Below the pieces are notes generated by a model, which saw nothing but the letters and a program-made list of their open reading frames with translations, searched no databases and was not told the DNA's origin. A stretch of DNA of 64,000 nt from contig CALUIU010000003.1 in the NCBI GenBank assembly GCA_944320795.1, forward strand, positions 1 through 64,000, read 5' to 3'. The position numbers were made by a program, and so were the translations under genes. Positions 25,233 to 33,583 of the stretch are shown here, piece after piece. The stretch's first letter is position 1. Each line of letters opens with the position of its first letter. This DNA comes from Candidatus Paraprevotella stercoravium (GTDB taxonomy: Bacteria; Bacteroidota; Bacteroidia; Bacteroidales; Bacteroidaceae).

Positions 25233-25715
25233 ATGAAAGTTAGAAAAGCAACTCCGGAGGATTTGAACACTCTGATGGAACTTTTTGAAATTGCCAAACA
25301 GTATATGGTCACTCACGGAAATCCCAATCAATGGATTCAGGGATATCCTTCGGCCGAACTGATTTTACTGCAGATAGAACAGGAGTGGTGCTATGTGTGC
25401 GAAGAAAATGGTGAAGTCGTATCTACATTCTGTTTTATTCCGGGACCGGACCCCACATATGCGCATATCGAAGGAGAATGGCTTTCGGATACACCTTATT
25501 ATGTTGTGCATCGTATCGCTTCCAATGGTAAGGTAAAGGGTACCGCCGATTTTTGTCTGAATTGGTGTCGTCAACATTGTCATTCTTTGCGTGTGGATAC
25601 CCATCAGGACAACAAGACCATGCAGCATATTCTGGAAAAGAACGGATTCCAATATTGTGGGATAATCCGTGTGGCAAACGGAACGGAGCGGCTGGCCTAT
25701 CAGTTGGATTTCTAA
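25233..25715 (+). CDS. GNAT-family N-acetyltransferase
   Basis: A 160-residue acyl-CoA-dependent acetyltransferase. The GNAT fold is seen from MKVRKATPEDLNTLMELF through YVCEENGEVVSTFCFI and VVHRIASNGKVKGTADF. That last segment is where the acetyl-CoA pyrophosphate loop lies, although the Q/RxxGxG/A signature is relaxed here. The C-terminal VDTHQDNKTMQHILEKNGF is typical of the family. The substrate is unknown. It is preceded by the nadA terminator and followed by the metY promoter. Confidence 0.85.
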   Translation: MKVRKATPEDLNTLMELFEIAKQYMVTHGNPNQWIQGYPSAELILLQIEQEWCYVCEENGEVVSTFCFIPGPDPTYAHIEGEWLSDTPYYVVHRIASNGKVKGTADFCLNWCRQHCHSLRVDTHQDNKTMQHILEKNGFQYCGIIRVANGTERLAYQLDF

Positions 25716-25734
25716 AATATACCTTATATAGGGT

Positions 25735-25766
25735 ATTGTTGTCGGGAAAATCTCTTCTTACCTTTG
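25735..25766 (+). promoter_or_regulatory. Promoter of metY
   Basis: ATTG (25735-25738, three of four -33 bases), a 20-base spacer and TACCTTTG (25759-25766) match the Bacteroides promoter pattern. This rules out translation from the TTG at 25764 and supports the ATG at 25785. Confidence 0.65.
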
Positions 25767-25784
25767 CAAAAAAAGATAATGCTT

Positions 25785-27071
25785 ATGGAAAGAAGAAAAC
25801 TGCATTTTGAAACGCTTCAGCTCCATGTGGGCCAGGAGCAGGCCGATCCGGCAACTGGGGCGCGTGCCGTACCTATTTATCAGACCACTTCGTATGTATT
25901 TGATAATTGCGCGTCGGCGGCAGCCCGCTTTAATCTGACCGAATCCGGCAATATCTACGGCCGGTTAACCAATTCCACCCAAAGCGTGCTCGAAGAGCGT
26001 GTAGCAGCCTTGGAAGGCGGTGCAGCGGCCCTGGCAGTTGCTTCTGGGGCGGCAGCCATTGCCTATGCCATTCAGAATCTGGCTTTGGCTGGCGATCATG
26101 TGGTTTCGGCCAATACCATTTATGGAGGTACTTATAATCTGTTGGCCAATACTCTGCCTTTGTCGGGAGTGACCACTACTTTTGTCGATCCGTCGGATAT
26201 CAATAATTTCGACCAAGCCATTCAGGAGAACACAAAACTGATCTTCATCGAGACTTTAGGTAATCCGAACTCCAATATCATTGACATGGAAGCTGTAGCG
26301 GCTGTGGCCCATAAATATGGAATTCCGTTGGTTGTTGACAATACCTTTGGCACTCCTTATCTGATCCGTCCGTTGGAACACGGAGCAGACATTGTGGTGC
26401 ATTCGGCTACCAAGTTTATCGGTGGTCATGGTACCAGTTTGGGAGGTATCATTGTTGATTCCGGTCGTTTTGACTGGAAAGCATCCGGAAAATTTCCGCA
26501 GTTCACCGAACCGGATCCAAGTTATCATGGAGTACGCTTCGTAGATGCCGCTCCGGGACTGGCCTATATCACCCGTATCCGTGCCATTCTGCTGCGCGAT
26601 ACCGGTGCCGCTATCAGTCCGTTTAACGCCTTCCTGTTGTTGCAAGGTGTGGAAACATTGTCCTTGCGTGTGGAGCGTCAGGTGGAAAATGCGTTGAAAA
26701 TCGTTGCATTCCTGCAGCAGCATCCTAAGGTAAAGACTGTAAATCATCCTTCGTTGCCGTCGCATCCTGATCATGTGCTTTACCAGCGTTATTTCCCGAA
26801 AGGAGCCGGATCTATCTTTACCTTTGAGATTGCGGGAGAAACAGCTGAGGCGCATCGCTTTATCGATTCGTTGCAGATATTCTCATTGCTGGCCAATGTG
26901 GCCGATGTAAAATCGCTGGTGATTCATCCGGAAACGACAACCCATTCGCAGCTGACGCCGGAGGAACTGGCTGAACAGCATATCACTTCGGGAACCATCC
27001 GTCTTTCTATCGGTACAGAACATATTGATGATCTGATAGCCGATTTGGAGCAGGCTTTTGAACAGATCTGA
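25785..27071 (+). CDS. metY: O-acetylhomoserine aminocarboxypropyltransferase / cysteine synthase family
   Basis: A PLP enzyme of the Cys/Met-metabolism (fold type I) family, 428 residues, that makes homocysteine from O-acetylhomoserine and sulfide. Typical segments are LHVGQEQADPATGARAVPIY, YGRLTNSTQSVLEERVAALE, ASGAAAIAYAIQNLA, VVDNTFGTPYLIRP, and the PLP-lysine site VHSATKFIGGHGTSLGG. The C-terminal LVIHPETTTHSQL and GTIRLSIGTEHIDDLI complete the fold. An ATG two codons upstream (25779) is an alternative start. Length and motifs favour MetY over MetB or MetC. Confidence 0.93.
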   Translation: MERRKLHFETLQLHVGQEQADPATGARAVPIYQTTSYVFDNCASAAARFNLTESGNIYGRLTNSTQSVLEERVAALEGGAAALAVASGAAAIAYAIQNLALAGDHVVSANTIYGGTYNLLANTLPLSGVTTTFVDPSDINNFDQAIQENTKLIFIETLGNPNSNIIDMEAVAAVAHKYGIPLVVDNTFGTPYLIRPLEHGADIVVHSATKFIGGHGTSLGGIIVDSGRFDWKASGKFPQFTEPDPSYHGVRFVDAAPGLAYITRIRAILLRDTGAAISPFNAFLLLQGVETLSLRVERQVENALKIVAFLQQHPKVKTVNHPSLPSHPDHVLYQRYFPKGAGSIFTFEIAGETAEAHRFIDSLQIFSLLANVADVKSLVIHPETTTHSQLTPEELAEQHITSGTIRLSIGTEHIDDLIADLEQAFEQI

Positions 27072-27129
27072 CCCGATTACTTTGAACCATACTTCCACTT
27101 TACTGATATACCTTAATCTTTAAGGTGCA

Positions 27130-27182
27130 AAAAGCCGCTTTAGGCAGATGTCCGATATCGGATCTGTCCTAAAGCGGCTTTT
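27130..27182. terminator. Bidirectional terminator between metY and the luxR-type gene
   Basis: A perfect 15-bp stem (27130-27144 with 27168-27182) is flanked by A and T runs, with extra pairing inside the loop (CAGAT with ATCTG). The convergent genes share it. Confidence 0.88.
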
Positions 27183-27209
27183 CTTTGGGATATAATCAAA
27201 TAAAAACGA

Positions 27210-27845
27210 TCAGATATAATATTCCATCACATCCACAATTCCGGCCTGTACAGCATAACGGATAGCTTCCTGGGCGTTGTTTACTTCCAGCTTGCGGAAA
27301 ATGTTTTTGCGGTGTGTCATGATGGTATAGACACTGGAATAGCGCTCGGCAGCAATTTCTTTGGTAGTTTTTCCCAATGACATGGCTTTCAGAATTTCTT
27401 TTTCTGTGGCTGTCAATGGTGGCTTCTCGTTTTTTTCCGTGGCTTCTATCCAGGCCAACAACTTGGTACTGGCAAACTGCCTTCCTTTACTGATTTCCGT
27501 ATAAGCCTGGCGCACTTCTTCGGTGGTAGAATCCTTGAGAAGAATGTGGAACTGTTTACTGGTAAGTAACATCCGCCGTACAAATTCTTTGCTTAGATTG
27601 TCACAGAAAAGCACAAAGTGTGCTTTGGGAAAGCGTTGGTTTAATACCAAGAGCTGCTCGGCAGTGAAGTTCATCAGGGTGTAGTCCAGGAAAGTGACAG
27701 CTTCCGGATAAAGAATCAGTTCCTGGATCAGTTGTTGGTCTTCTATGGGAGTGTGGATGCAGGATGGTTCAACATATTGCTTCAGGATGCTTTTTAAGCC
27801 TTCACGGGTGATTTCCTGCTTGTCCAGAATAATAATATCCATCAT
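27210..27845 (-). CDS. NarL/LuxR-type response regulator
   Basis: A 211-residue protein with a receiver-like domain (about 1-125) and a C-terminal LuxR helix-turn-helix (about 143-205). The likely phospho-acceptor is Asp54 in VTFLDYTL. The usual acidic pair near the N-terminus is reduced to one Asp (IIILDKQ), so phosphorylation is uncertain. The HTH reads LTATEKEILKAMSLGKTTKE, then TIMTHRKNIFRKLEVNNAQE. No histidine kinase is adjacent. It is the last gene of the leuS operon, starting 3 bases after the acyltransferase stop. Confidence 0.85.
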   Translation of the reverse strand: MMDIIILDKQEITREGLKSILKQYVEPSCIHTPIEDQQLIQELILYPEAVTFLDYTLMNFTAEQLLVLNQRFPKAHFVLFCDNLSKEFVRRMLLTSKQFHILLKDSTTEEVRQAYTEISKGRQFASTKLLAWIEATEKNEKPPLTATEKEILKAMSLGKTTKEIAAERYSSVYTIMTHRKNIFRKLEVNNAQEAIRYAVQAGIVDVMEYYI

Positions 27846-27848
27846 ATA

Positions 27849-28853
27849 TTATCTGATTCTTTTTTCTATTAACTGATAGCTCATAATTGATAAAAGAGTG
27901 ACGATAGCCAAAGTAAGCATGCAACATCCGGTATGGCTCCATTCGTTCACCTTAAAATGTAATAAAGTCTGTATCACAGGGAAATGAAAGAGGTATAGTC
28001 CATAAGTGATATTGGGAACCTCACTGAAACGGCTTAATATCTTTGTATTGAGTGACAACTCCATAATAATTACAGCATAGCAGAATGCGGTAACATATTC
28101 CCACGAATGATAATAAGAGCCCACGAGAAAGATAATTACGGATATGGGAAGAAGCCATCTTCTTTGACTGTGTATTTGCTGATAATAGAAGTAAATGCAC
28201 ATGCCGACCAGAAAATAAATATATTGTCCTCCGATTTGTCTTTTCAGCATCAGATACAGAGAATTTCCAAAATGGATATACAGGTATTCAAATATTTCAT
28301 TATAAAGAATAGTGATAGCAAGAATAGCAAGCAAAACCCAACGTTTGGGATATTTACGGAACAAATAATAAAGCAGAGGTACTGTTATATAGAACATGAT
28401 ATCAACTTTCATGGTCCATAGTGAACCGTTTACTGCAGGAGACAGGTTATTTGTAAAGACTCCCGGCAGGTCCGGGCACAGGAAGTTGAGAAACAGTAAA
28501 TTGGATATCAGATACTTGAAACTCTGCGGAGAACTGAAATATTCAGAAAAAGAATATTCGCTGATCAGAGAACAGGCTAAAAAGGACAGCATAATGACAA
28601 AGGCATAAGAAGGAACCAGACGTTTGAAACGACGTTTGGCAAATTCTTTAGTTCCGGGACGTTTGAAATAGCTGTAAAACGTGAGAAATCCGGTCAGAAT
28701 AAAAAATGCTTTAACGCTAAACTCTCCTTGCAGCAGCCAAAAAACATCATGCCCCGAAAGAACATTGTAATGAAAGATAATCAATACATATGCAAAGATG
28801 TATCTTAGAGAAGTAACTCCGTTTTTCCGGGGCATGACAAGATTTCTGTTCAT
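27849..28853 (-). CDS. Acyltransferase-3 family membrane protein
   Basis: A 334-residue integral membrane protein with about ten hydrophobic segments, related to OafA/WecH O-acetyltransferases. Characteristic features are SLRYIFAYVLIIFHYNVLSG with its conserved His, FFILTGFLTFYSYFKR, AKRRFKRLVPSYAFV, and NITYGLYLFHFPVIQ near the end. It probably acetylates a surface polysaccharide or lipid-linked sugar; the substrate is unknown. It lies 3 bases after the porZ-like gene and 3 bases before the luxR-type gene. Confidence 0.85.
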   Translation of the reverse strand: MNRNLVMPRKNGVTSLRYIFAYVLIIFHYNVLSGHDVFWLLQGEFSVKAFFILTGFLTFYSYFKRPGTKEFAKRRFKRLVPSYAFVIMLSFLACSLISEYSFSEYFSSPQSFKYLISNLLFLNFLCPDLPGVFTNNLSPAVNGSLWTMKVDIMFYITVPLLYYLFRKYPKRWVLLAILAITILYNEIFEYLYIHFGNSLYLMLKRQIGGQYIYFLVGMCIYFYYQQIHSQRRWLLPISVIIFLVGSYYHSWEYVTAFCYAVIIMELSLNTKILSRFSEVPNITYGLYLFHFPVIQTLLHFKVNEWSHTGCCMLTLAIVTLLSIMSYQLIEKRIR

Positions 28854-28856
28854 TAT

Positions 28857-31163
28857 TTAGCGAATCATTATAATTTTGGTTACTACACTTTCTTTACCTT
28901 CTTCATCTGTAGCCATGACACTATATACTCCACTGGCAACCCGTTTTCCTTGTTTGTCCCTTCCGTTCCAGGTAAATATGCTTCCGTTAGAAGTACCGGA
29001 AGTTATGAGTTGACCATTAGGCGAAGTAATTTTCACACTACAATTTTTTGTTAGGCCTTTGATGGTGATATATCCGTTATATTCTGGTTTAACCGGATTT
29101 GGATAAGCCAGTACATTGCTTTTCTCCAAAGTTTCTTCTGGATCTGCGGCATCGTTGTTATAAGCTATCAGACCTTTATCTGTGGCAATCATTACCTGTC
29201 CGGACTTTGGATCTATGGCGATGTAGTTGATGTTGTTGGAAATCAACGGAGAGTTGTCTGTGGTGAAATGATATATGGTTTCCAGACCATCTGCGCTTAC
29301 CAGATAGACACCGCTAGTCGTACCAATCCACTTTCTGTTTGCGCCATCTACTGCGATACAGGTTATGGTAGTATTGTTCAGTAGGTAATCAGCATAGTTG
29401 GTACCGTCGTTTCTGGGTACCTTGATTTGTGTATAATGAAAATTGGTATTGGCAAACTGATCCGGATCAGAGATGACGAACAAACCTATATCTGTACCTA
29501 TCCATATTTCGCCATTATGATCTTCTGTCATACAATAGAAGTAGTATGGTGAATAAGATATTCCGTCCTGATTGGTAATTGTACTTCTTAAGATAGACTG
29601 GTCGTCAGAAGTATTATCTATAGTACCATTATAATCGAGCATATATATTCCAGGAGAATATCTTCGTGAATTGATCCATACTCTTCCTTTTCTGTCAAAA
29701 TGGATAAAGTCACAGGTTGGATATCCTTTGATCTTCTCATCGTAAATCTTTGTCCATGTACCGTCAGCTTTTATTATATTGATGATGGTGTCCACTTCAT
29801 TATTGATCAACCAAAGATTGTGATCCTGATCATAAACAGCGCCAGAAGTACTGACATATCGTCTTTTCTTTTCTTCGTCGTCCGGACGGATACTGTTCAG
29901 GCGACTGTTGTCACAGGAATAATGTCTTAAAAGTTTTCCATCTTGAAATTCATAGAGTCCTGTACGGGCACTGGTTACAAAATGATGATTAGGATCTTGT
30001 GGATCTTGTGTTATATTGACCGTATTGGTATATGGAACTTGTGTAGCTTCGACTATATCATTTCCATCCTGAAAATTGGTCCATTTTCCATTTTCGTAAT
30101 ACATGACGGTACCATCATCGACAACCCCGCTGTAATTTAGGCTTCCTCCTACTACTAATAAGCGATTTCCGCTTGTATAGCTAAGATAATTGAAGCAGTC
30201 TCTGATCGGACTATTGGGAATGATGGCTTCCCCTATAGCCTCCAGCTGATTGTTGGCATTCTTTTTGTATGGTTGCAGACCTTCATATCCTTTACTGGCC
30301 CAAAATATACCGTTACTATAGCTTAAATCTTGAAAATTATTATTTTGATAGATTATGGTATATTCGTCTGCTTTTGTGAATAAGCAGATTTTATCATTAC
30401 TGGCAGCAATCATTTGGTTTTCATAAGTATTCAGGATATGAAAGTTTCTTTCTTCTATTTTGAGAAACTGATTTTCAGCTTTAGATAGTTTATATAGAAA
30501 TTCATCATGATTGTTTCCGAACACACAGTTGTCAAAGACTGTCATTTCTGTAAAGACTAATGGACTGAAGTAGTTCCAGTTTTTCTTATCCAGAAGGTTA
30601 AGTGCCATATCTCCTGTATATACACCGTTTGTGGTAGCTGCATATAATTTATTTTCGTAAATAACAGCTGCGTATGTTTCTCGCTCCAGAGTATAGGTAT
30701 TAACAATGACTTCTTTATCCATATCCAGTACGACTAGGCCAAAAGCTGTAGAGAGTAAAGCATATTTGCCGGAAATATTTACTCCATGGATATCTTTATT
30801 GCTTATATTCGTATTTTTATATTGAGGTATATTGATGACAGTTTCATTTTTTCTGAGCAGATCAATATTTCCGTCTGAATAAATAATAAGCAGTTTCTGA
30901 ACAGAATTGTTGTACTGAATGAATGCTATATTCGATTCATTCAGCAGATTCGTTTTATCGTAAAGATAAAGTTCCTGATTATTCGGTTGGTAAGACAACA
31001 GATTATTATTACAAAGAGAATAGATCTTTTCATTCCCGGCTACATTTTTCAAAGAGTTATGATATGAGGGATAGATTTCCCATTGGTACATTCTTTGTGC
31101 TGTTGCCAAGGATACATGCAGACATCCGATAATCAAAAAGATATGGAATAATATTCTGTTCAT
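28857..31163 (-). CDS. PorZ-like two-domain beta-propeller protein with type IX-style C-terminal domain
   Basis: A 768-residue exported protein with a signal peptide (FLIIGCLHVSLATAQ). Most of it is propeller-like repeats of the two-component-regulator/PorZ kind, for example YQWEIYPSYHNSLKNVAGNE at the start, DHNGEIWIGTDIGLFVI, NRKWIGTTSGVYLVS and GQVMIATDKGLIAYN. Residues from about 680 form an Ig-like C-terminal domain (VLAYPNPVKPEYNGYITIKG, then RVASGVYSVMATDEEG) that ends in KIIMIR, as in type IX secretion cargo and in Porphyromonas PorZ. Length and architecture match PorZ (about 776 residues), which works in type IX secretion with A-LPS. No histidine kinase domain follows, so it is not a hybrid sensor. 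It is in an operon with rdgB and the acyltransferase. Confidence 0.72.
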   Translation of the reverse strand: MNRILFHIFLIIGCLHVSLATAQRMYQWEIYPSYHNSLKNVAGNEKIYSLCNNNLLSYQPNNQELYLYDKTNLLNESNIAFIQYNNSVQKLLIIYSDGNIDLLRKNETVINIPQYKNTNISNKDIHGVNISGKYALLSTAFGLVVLDMDKEVIVNTYTLERETYAAVIYENKLYAATTNGVYTGDMALNLLDKKNWNYFSPLVFTEMTVFDNCVFGNNHDEFLYKLSKAENQFLKIEERNFHILNTYENQMIAASNDKICLFTKADEYTIIYQNNNFQDLSYSNGIFWASKGYEGLQPYKKNANNQLEAIGEAIIPNSPIRDCFNYLSYTSGNRLLVVGGSLNYSGVVDDGTVMYYENGKWTNFQDGNDIVEATQVPYTNTVNITQDPQDPNHHFVTSARTGLYEFQDGKLLRHYSCDNSRLNSIRPDDEEKKRRYVSTSGAVYDQDHNLWLINNEVDTIINIIKADGTWTKIYDEKIKGYPTCDFIHFDRKGRVWINSRRYSPGIYMLDYNGTIDNTSDDQSILRSTITNQDGISYSPYYFYCMTEDHNGEIWIGTDIGLFVISDPDQFANTNFHYTQIKVPRNDGTNYADYLLNNTTITCIAVDGANRKWIGTTSGVYLVSADGLETIYHFTTDNSPLISNNINYIAIDPKSGQVMIATDKGLIAYNNDAADPEETLEKSNVLAYPNPVKPEYNGYITIKGLTKNCSVKITSPNGQLITSGTSNGSIFTWNGRDKQGKRVASGVYSVMATDEEGKESVVTKIIMIR

Positions 31164-31181
31164 AATGAATGTGGTTTTATT

Positions 31182-31766
31182 TTATTGAGCTAGGTATTCA
31201 CAAAGTTTTTTTACGGCGTTGGCGCGATGACTAATCTGGTTTTTTGCTTCATTACCCATTTCTGCAAATGTTTCAGAAAAGCCGTCCGGACGGAAAATCG
31301 GATCATAGCCGAATCCGCTGTCTCCCTGTTTTTCTTCGGTGATGCATCCCTTGACAATACCTTCGAAGAGACGGATTTCTCTCTGTTCGATAAAGGCAAT
31401 GACTGTTCTGAAACGGGCATTACGGTTTGTCTTGTTTTGCATTTCAGAGAGGAGTTTTTTTATGTTGGCTTCTGAATCATGTCCCTCACCTCCGGCATAG
31501 CGGGCTGAAAATACCCCAGGTGCCCCATTCAGAGCTTCCACTTCCAGTCCCGTATCATCGGCAAAACAGTCCAGATGATAGTGATCATATACGAACTGTG
31601 CCTTGATTTGTGCATTTCCTTCCAGGGTGTCGGCTGTTTCGGGAATATCTTCATGACAACCGATGTCATCCAGAGAAAGAATATCGATTCTTGATCCCAG
31701 AATAGCTCGGATTTCTTCCAATTTATGCTTGTTATTGGTTGCGAATACTAGTTTTCTTTTTTCCAT
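31182..31766 (-). CDS. rdgB: dITP/XTP pyrophosphatase (RdgB/HAM1)
   Basis: A 194-residue enzyme that hydrolyses non-canonical purine triphosphates (ITP, dITP, XTP) to monophosphates and prevents their incorporation into DNA. Signatures are [16 protein letters not shown], the metal-binding [41 protein letters not shown] and [11 protein letters not shown]. The length is standard. It starts 4 bases after the second yitT gene and is followed by the porZ-like gene after 18 bases. Confidence 0.95.
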   Translation of the reverse strand: MEKRKLVFATNNKHKLEEIRAILGSRIDILSLDDIGCHEDIPETADTLEGNAQIKAQFVYDHYHLDCFADDTGLEVEALNGAPGVFSARYAGGEGHDSEANIKKLLSEMQNKTNRNARFRTVIAFIEQREIRLFEGIVKGCITEEKQGDSGFGYDPIFRPDGFSETFAEMGNEAKNQISHRANAVKKLCEYLAQ

Positions 31767-31770
31767 AGGT

Positions 31771-32661
31771 TTATTTTACTTTTATTTGATCAAATCCTTC
31801 TCCATATACACCCACGACATTACTTTGTGACACAAAGGCTTTTGGATCAATCTGATTGATGAGTCTGAAGATCAAGACACTTTCTCTTCTTTTGGCCAGA
31901 ATGACCAATACCTTTTTCGGTTCCTTGCTGTACCAGCCTTCTCCGTAGAGCACGGTTACTCCGCGAGATACGTCATGACTGATTGCTGCCGCTATCTCGT
32001 CATATTTATTGGAGAAAATCAGGAATTGAACTGATTGTTTTGAAGAGTTCATGACATAGTCCAGCATAAGATTGGATACTAGCAGTGTAAAGAAACCGAA
32101 AACTACTTTTTCCCAATCCTGGAATACAATATAGCTGGAAGATACAATAATGAAGTCACAGATCATCAGACTGCGTCCCATGGTAATATCCCTGTATTTA
32201 TTGACAATGGCTGCAATAATATCTGTTCCTCCGGTACTACCGTTATTCAGAAAAACAATAGCCAGACCAAAACCTTCGAGTGCGCCACCGATAATTGTGG
32301 CCATAAAGGCCTGATCGCCGATGATGCGGGGCAAGTTGCCTTGCTCGTCGGCGATCAGTTCCTGAAAGCCAGCTAATAATAGGGTAAGAGCAATGATGGC
32401 ATAGATGCTTTTGATGCAGAACTTAAAGCCCAGCACCTTGATGGCAGCTATGAGCAAAATAGAGTTGATGACCAGATAGGAATACTGTACTTTAATACCG
32501 GTTGCAAAGTAAATCAATGAAGAAATACCTGCTACACCTCCTGTGGTCACTTCATAGGGAAGCAAAAAAATGGTAACTCCCAGGGCATAACAAAGAAGCC
32601 CGATCATGATGAGCGCATAGTCTTTTATCTCTTGCCATGCATTAATCTTAAAGTGTTTCAT
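31771..32661 (-). CDS. YitT family membrane protein (DUF161/DUF2179), copy 2
   Basis: A 296-residue protein with about five hydrophobic segments (DUF161) and a cytoplasmic C-terminal DUF2179 domain (about 205-296: [38 protein letters not shown]). Signature segments are [19 protein letters not shown] and [19 protein letters not shown]. The function of the family is not established. Its start overlaps the stop of the first copy by 4 bases, and the two are clear paralogues. Confidence 0.85.
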   Translation of the reverse strand: MKHFKINAWQEIKDYALIMIGLLCYALGVTIFLLPYEVTTGGVAGISSLIYFATGIKVQYSYLVINSILLIAAIKVLGFKFCIKSIYAIIALTLLLAGFQELIADEQGNLPRIIGDQAFMATIIGGALEGFGLAIVFLNNGSTGGTDIIAAIVNKYRDITMGRSLMICDFIIVSSSYIVFQDWEKVVFGFFTLLVSNLMLDYVMNSSKQSVQFLIFSNKYDEIAAAISHDVSRGVTVLYGEGWYSKEPKKVLVILAKRRESVLIFRLINQIDPKAFVSQSNVVGVYGEGFDQIKVK

Positions 32662-33581
32662 TTTAATTTTATTTGGTTAAATCCATTTCCGTAAACACCC
32701 TCTGCCCTACTTGTTGAAACAAATGCATTCGGATCCACTTCATGAATCATACGTAGGATATGAATGGATTCATTTTTGTGTACGATGGTAATCAGTATTT
32801 TAGTCGGTGTATGACTGTAATAGCCTTCACTGTCGATTACCGTTACCGAGTGACTTGTTTCATTGATAATGCGTTCACTTAGCTGAACGTGGTCTTTGGT
32901 AAAGATGATAAACTGCACATCTTGCCGTGAACTGTTGACAATCATGTCAAGCGTGTAGTTACAGATTACCAGAACTACATAACCGAACACCACCATTCTC
33001 CAGCTGTCAAAGAAAAAGTAGCAGGAAGAAATGGTCAGAATGTTGATGTAAATCATGACACGGCCCAAACTGATATTGCGGTACTTGGTTACGATAGCCG
33101 CAACGATATCCAGTCCGCCGGTACTTCCGTTATTGACAAATACCGTACCGATACCGAATCCACAGATAATGGCGCCCAATACGCAAGCCATGGAATCCTG
33201 TCCTGGACCGAGCAGTTGCAGGAATTGTCCCTGATCGTCCTTCATGATATTTTGCGCTACATCCAGGAAGAATGACAAGGCAAAGATGGCATACGTTGTT
33301 TTCAGCACAAAGCGATATCCCAATTCCTTGATGGCAAATACCAACAGGAATACATTGGCAATACAATAGGATAGCTGAATGGGAATGCCCGTCAAATAGT
33401 ACAGGATGGCGCACATACCCGTAAGGTCTCCTGTTGTCATCTTGTAGGGCAGCAAGAATGCTGCCCAACCGATGGCATAACAAATCAATCCAAAGTTAAT
33501 GGCTACGAAGTCTTTGGCTTCGGTCATTACAGCCGCTTTGGTCAATTTCTTCGGCTTTAGCTTTTTAATGTCGTTGAACAT
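32658..33581 (-). CDS. YitT family membrane protein (DUF161/DUF2179), copy 1
   Basis: A 307-residue paralogue of the next gene with the same plan: hydrophobic segments with MTTGDLTGMCAILYYLTGI and NNGSTGGLDIVAAIVTKYR, then a DUF2179 domain (TKDHVQLSERIINETSHSV, TVIDSEGYYSHTPTKILIT). The N-terminus is about 10 residues longer and basic. It starts 2 bases after leuS. Expression as a pair suggests a two-subunit membrane complex, which is inference. Confidence 0.85.
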   Translation of the reverse strand: MFNDIKKLKPKKLTKAAVMTEAKDFVAINFGLICYAIGWAAFLLPYKMTTGDLTGMCAILYYLTGIPIQLSYCIANVFLLVFAIKELGYRFVLKTTYAIFALSFFLDVAQNIMKDDQGQFLQLLGPGQDSMACVLGAIICGFGIGTVFVNNGSTGGLDIVAAIVTKYRNISLGRVMIYINILTISSCYFFFDSWRMVVFGYVVLVICNYTLDMIVNSSRQDVQFIIFTKDHVQLSERIINETSHSVTVIDSEGYYSHTPTKILITIVHKNESIHILRMIHEVDPNAFVSTSRAEGVYGNGFNQIKLK

Positions 33582-33583
33582 TG

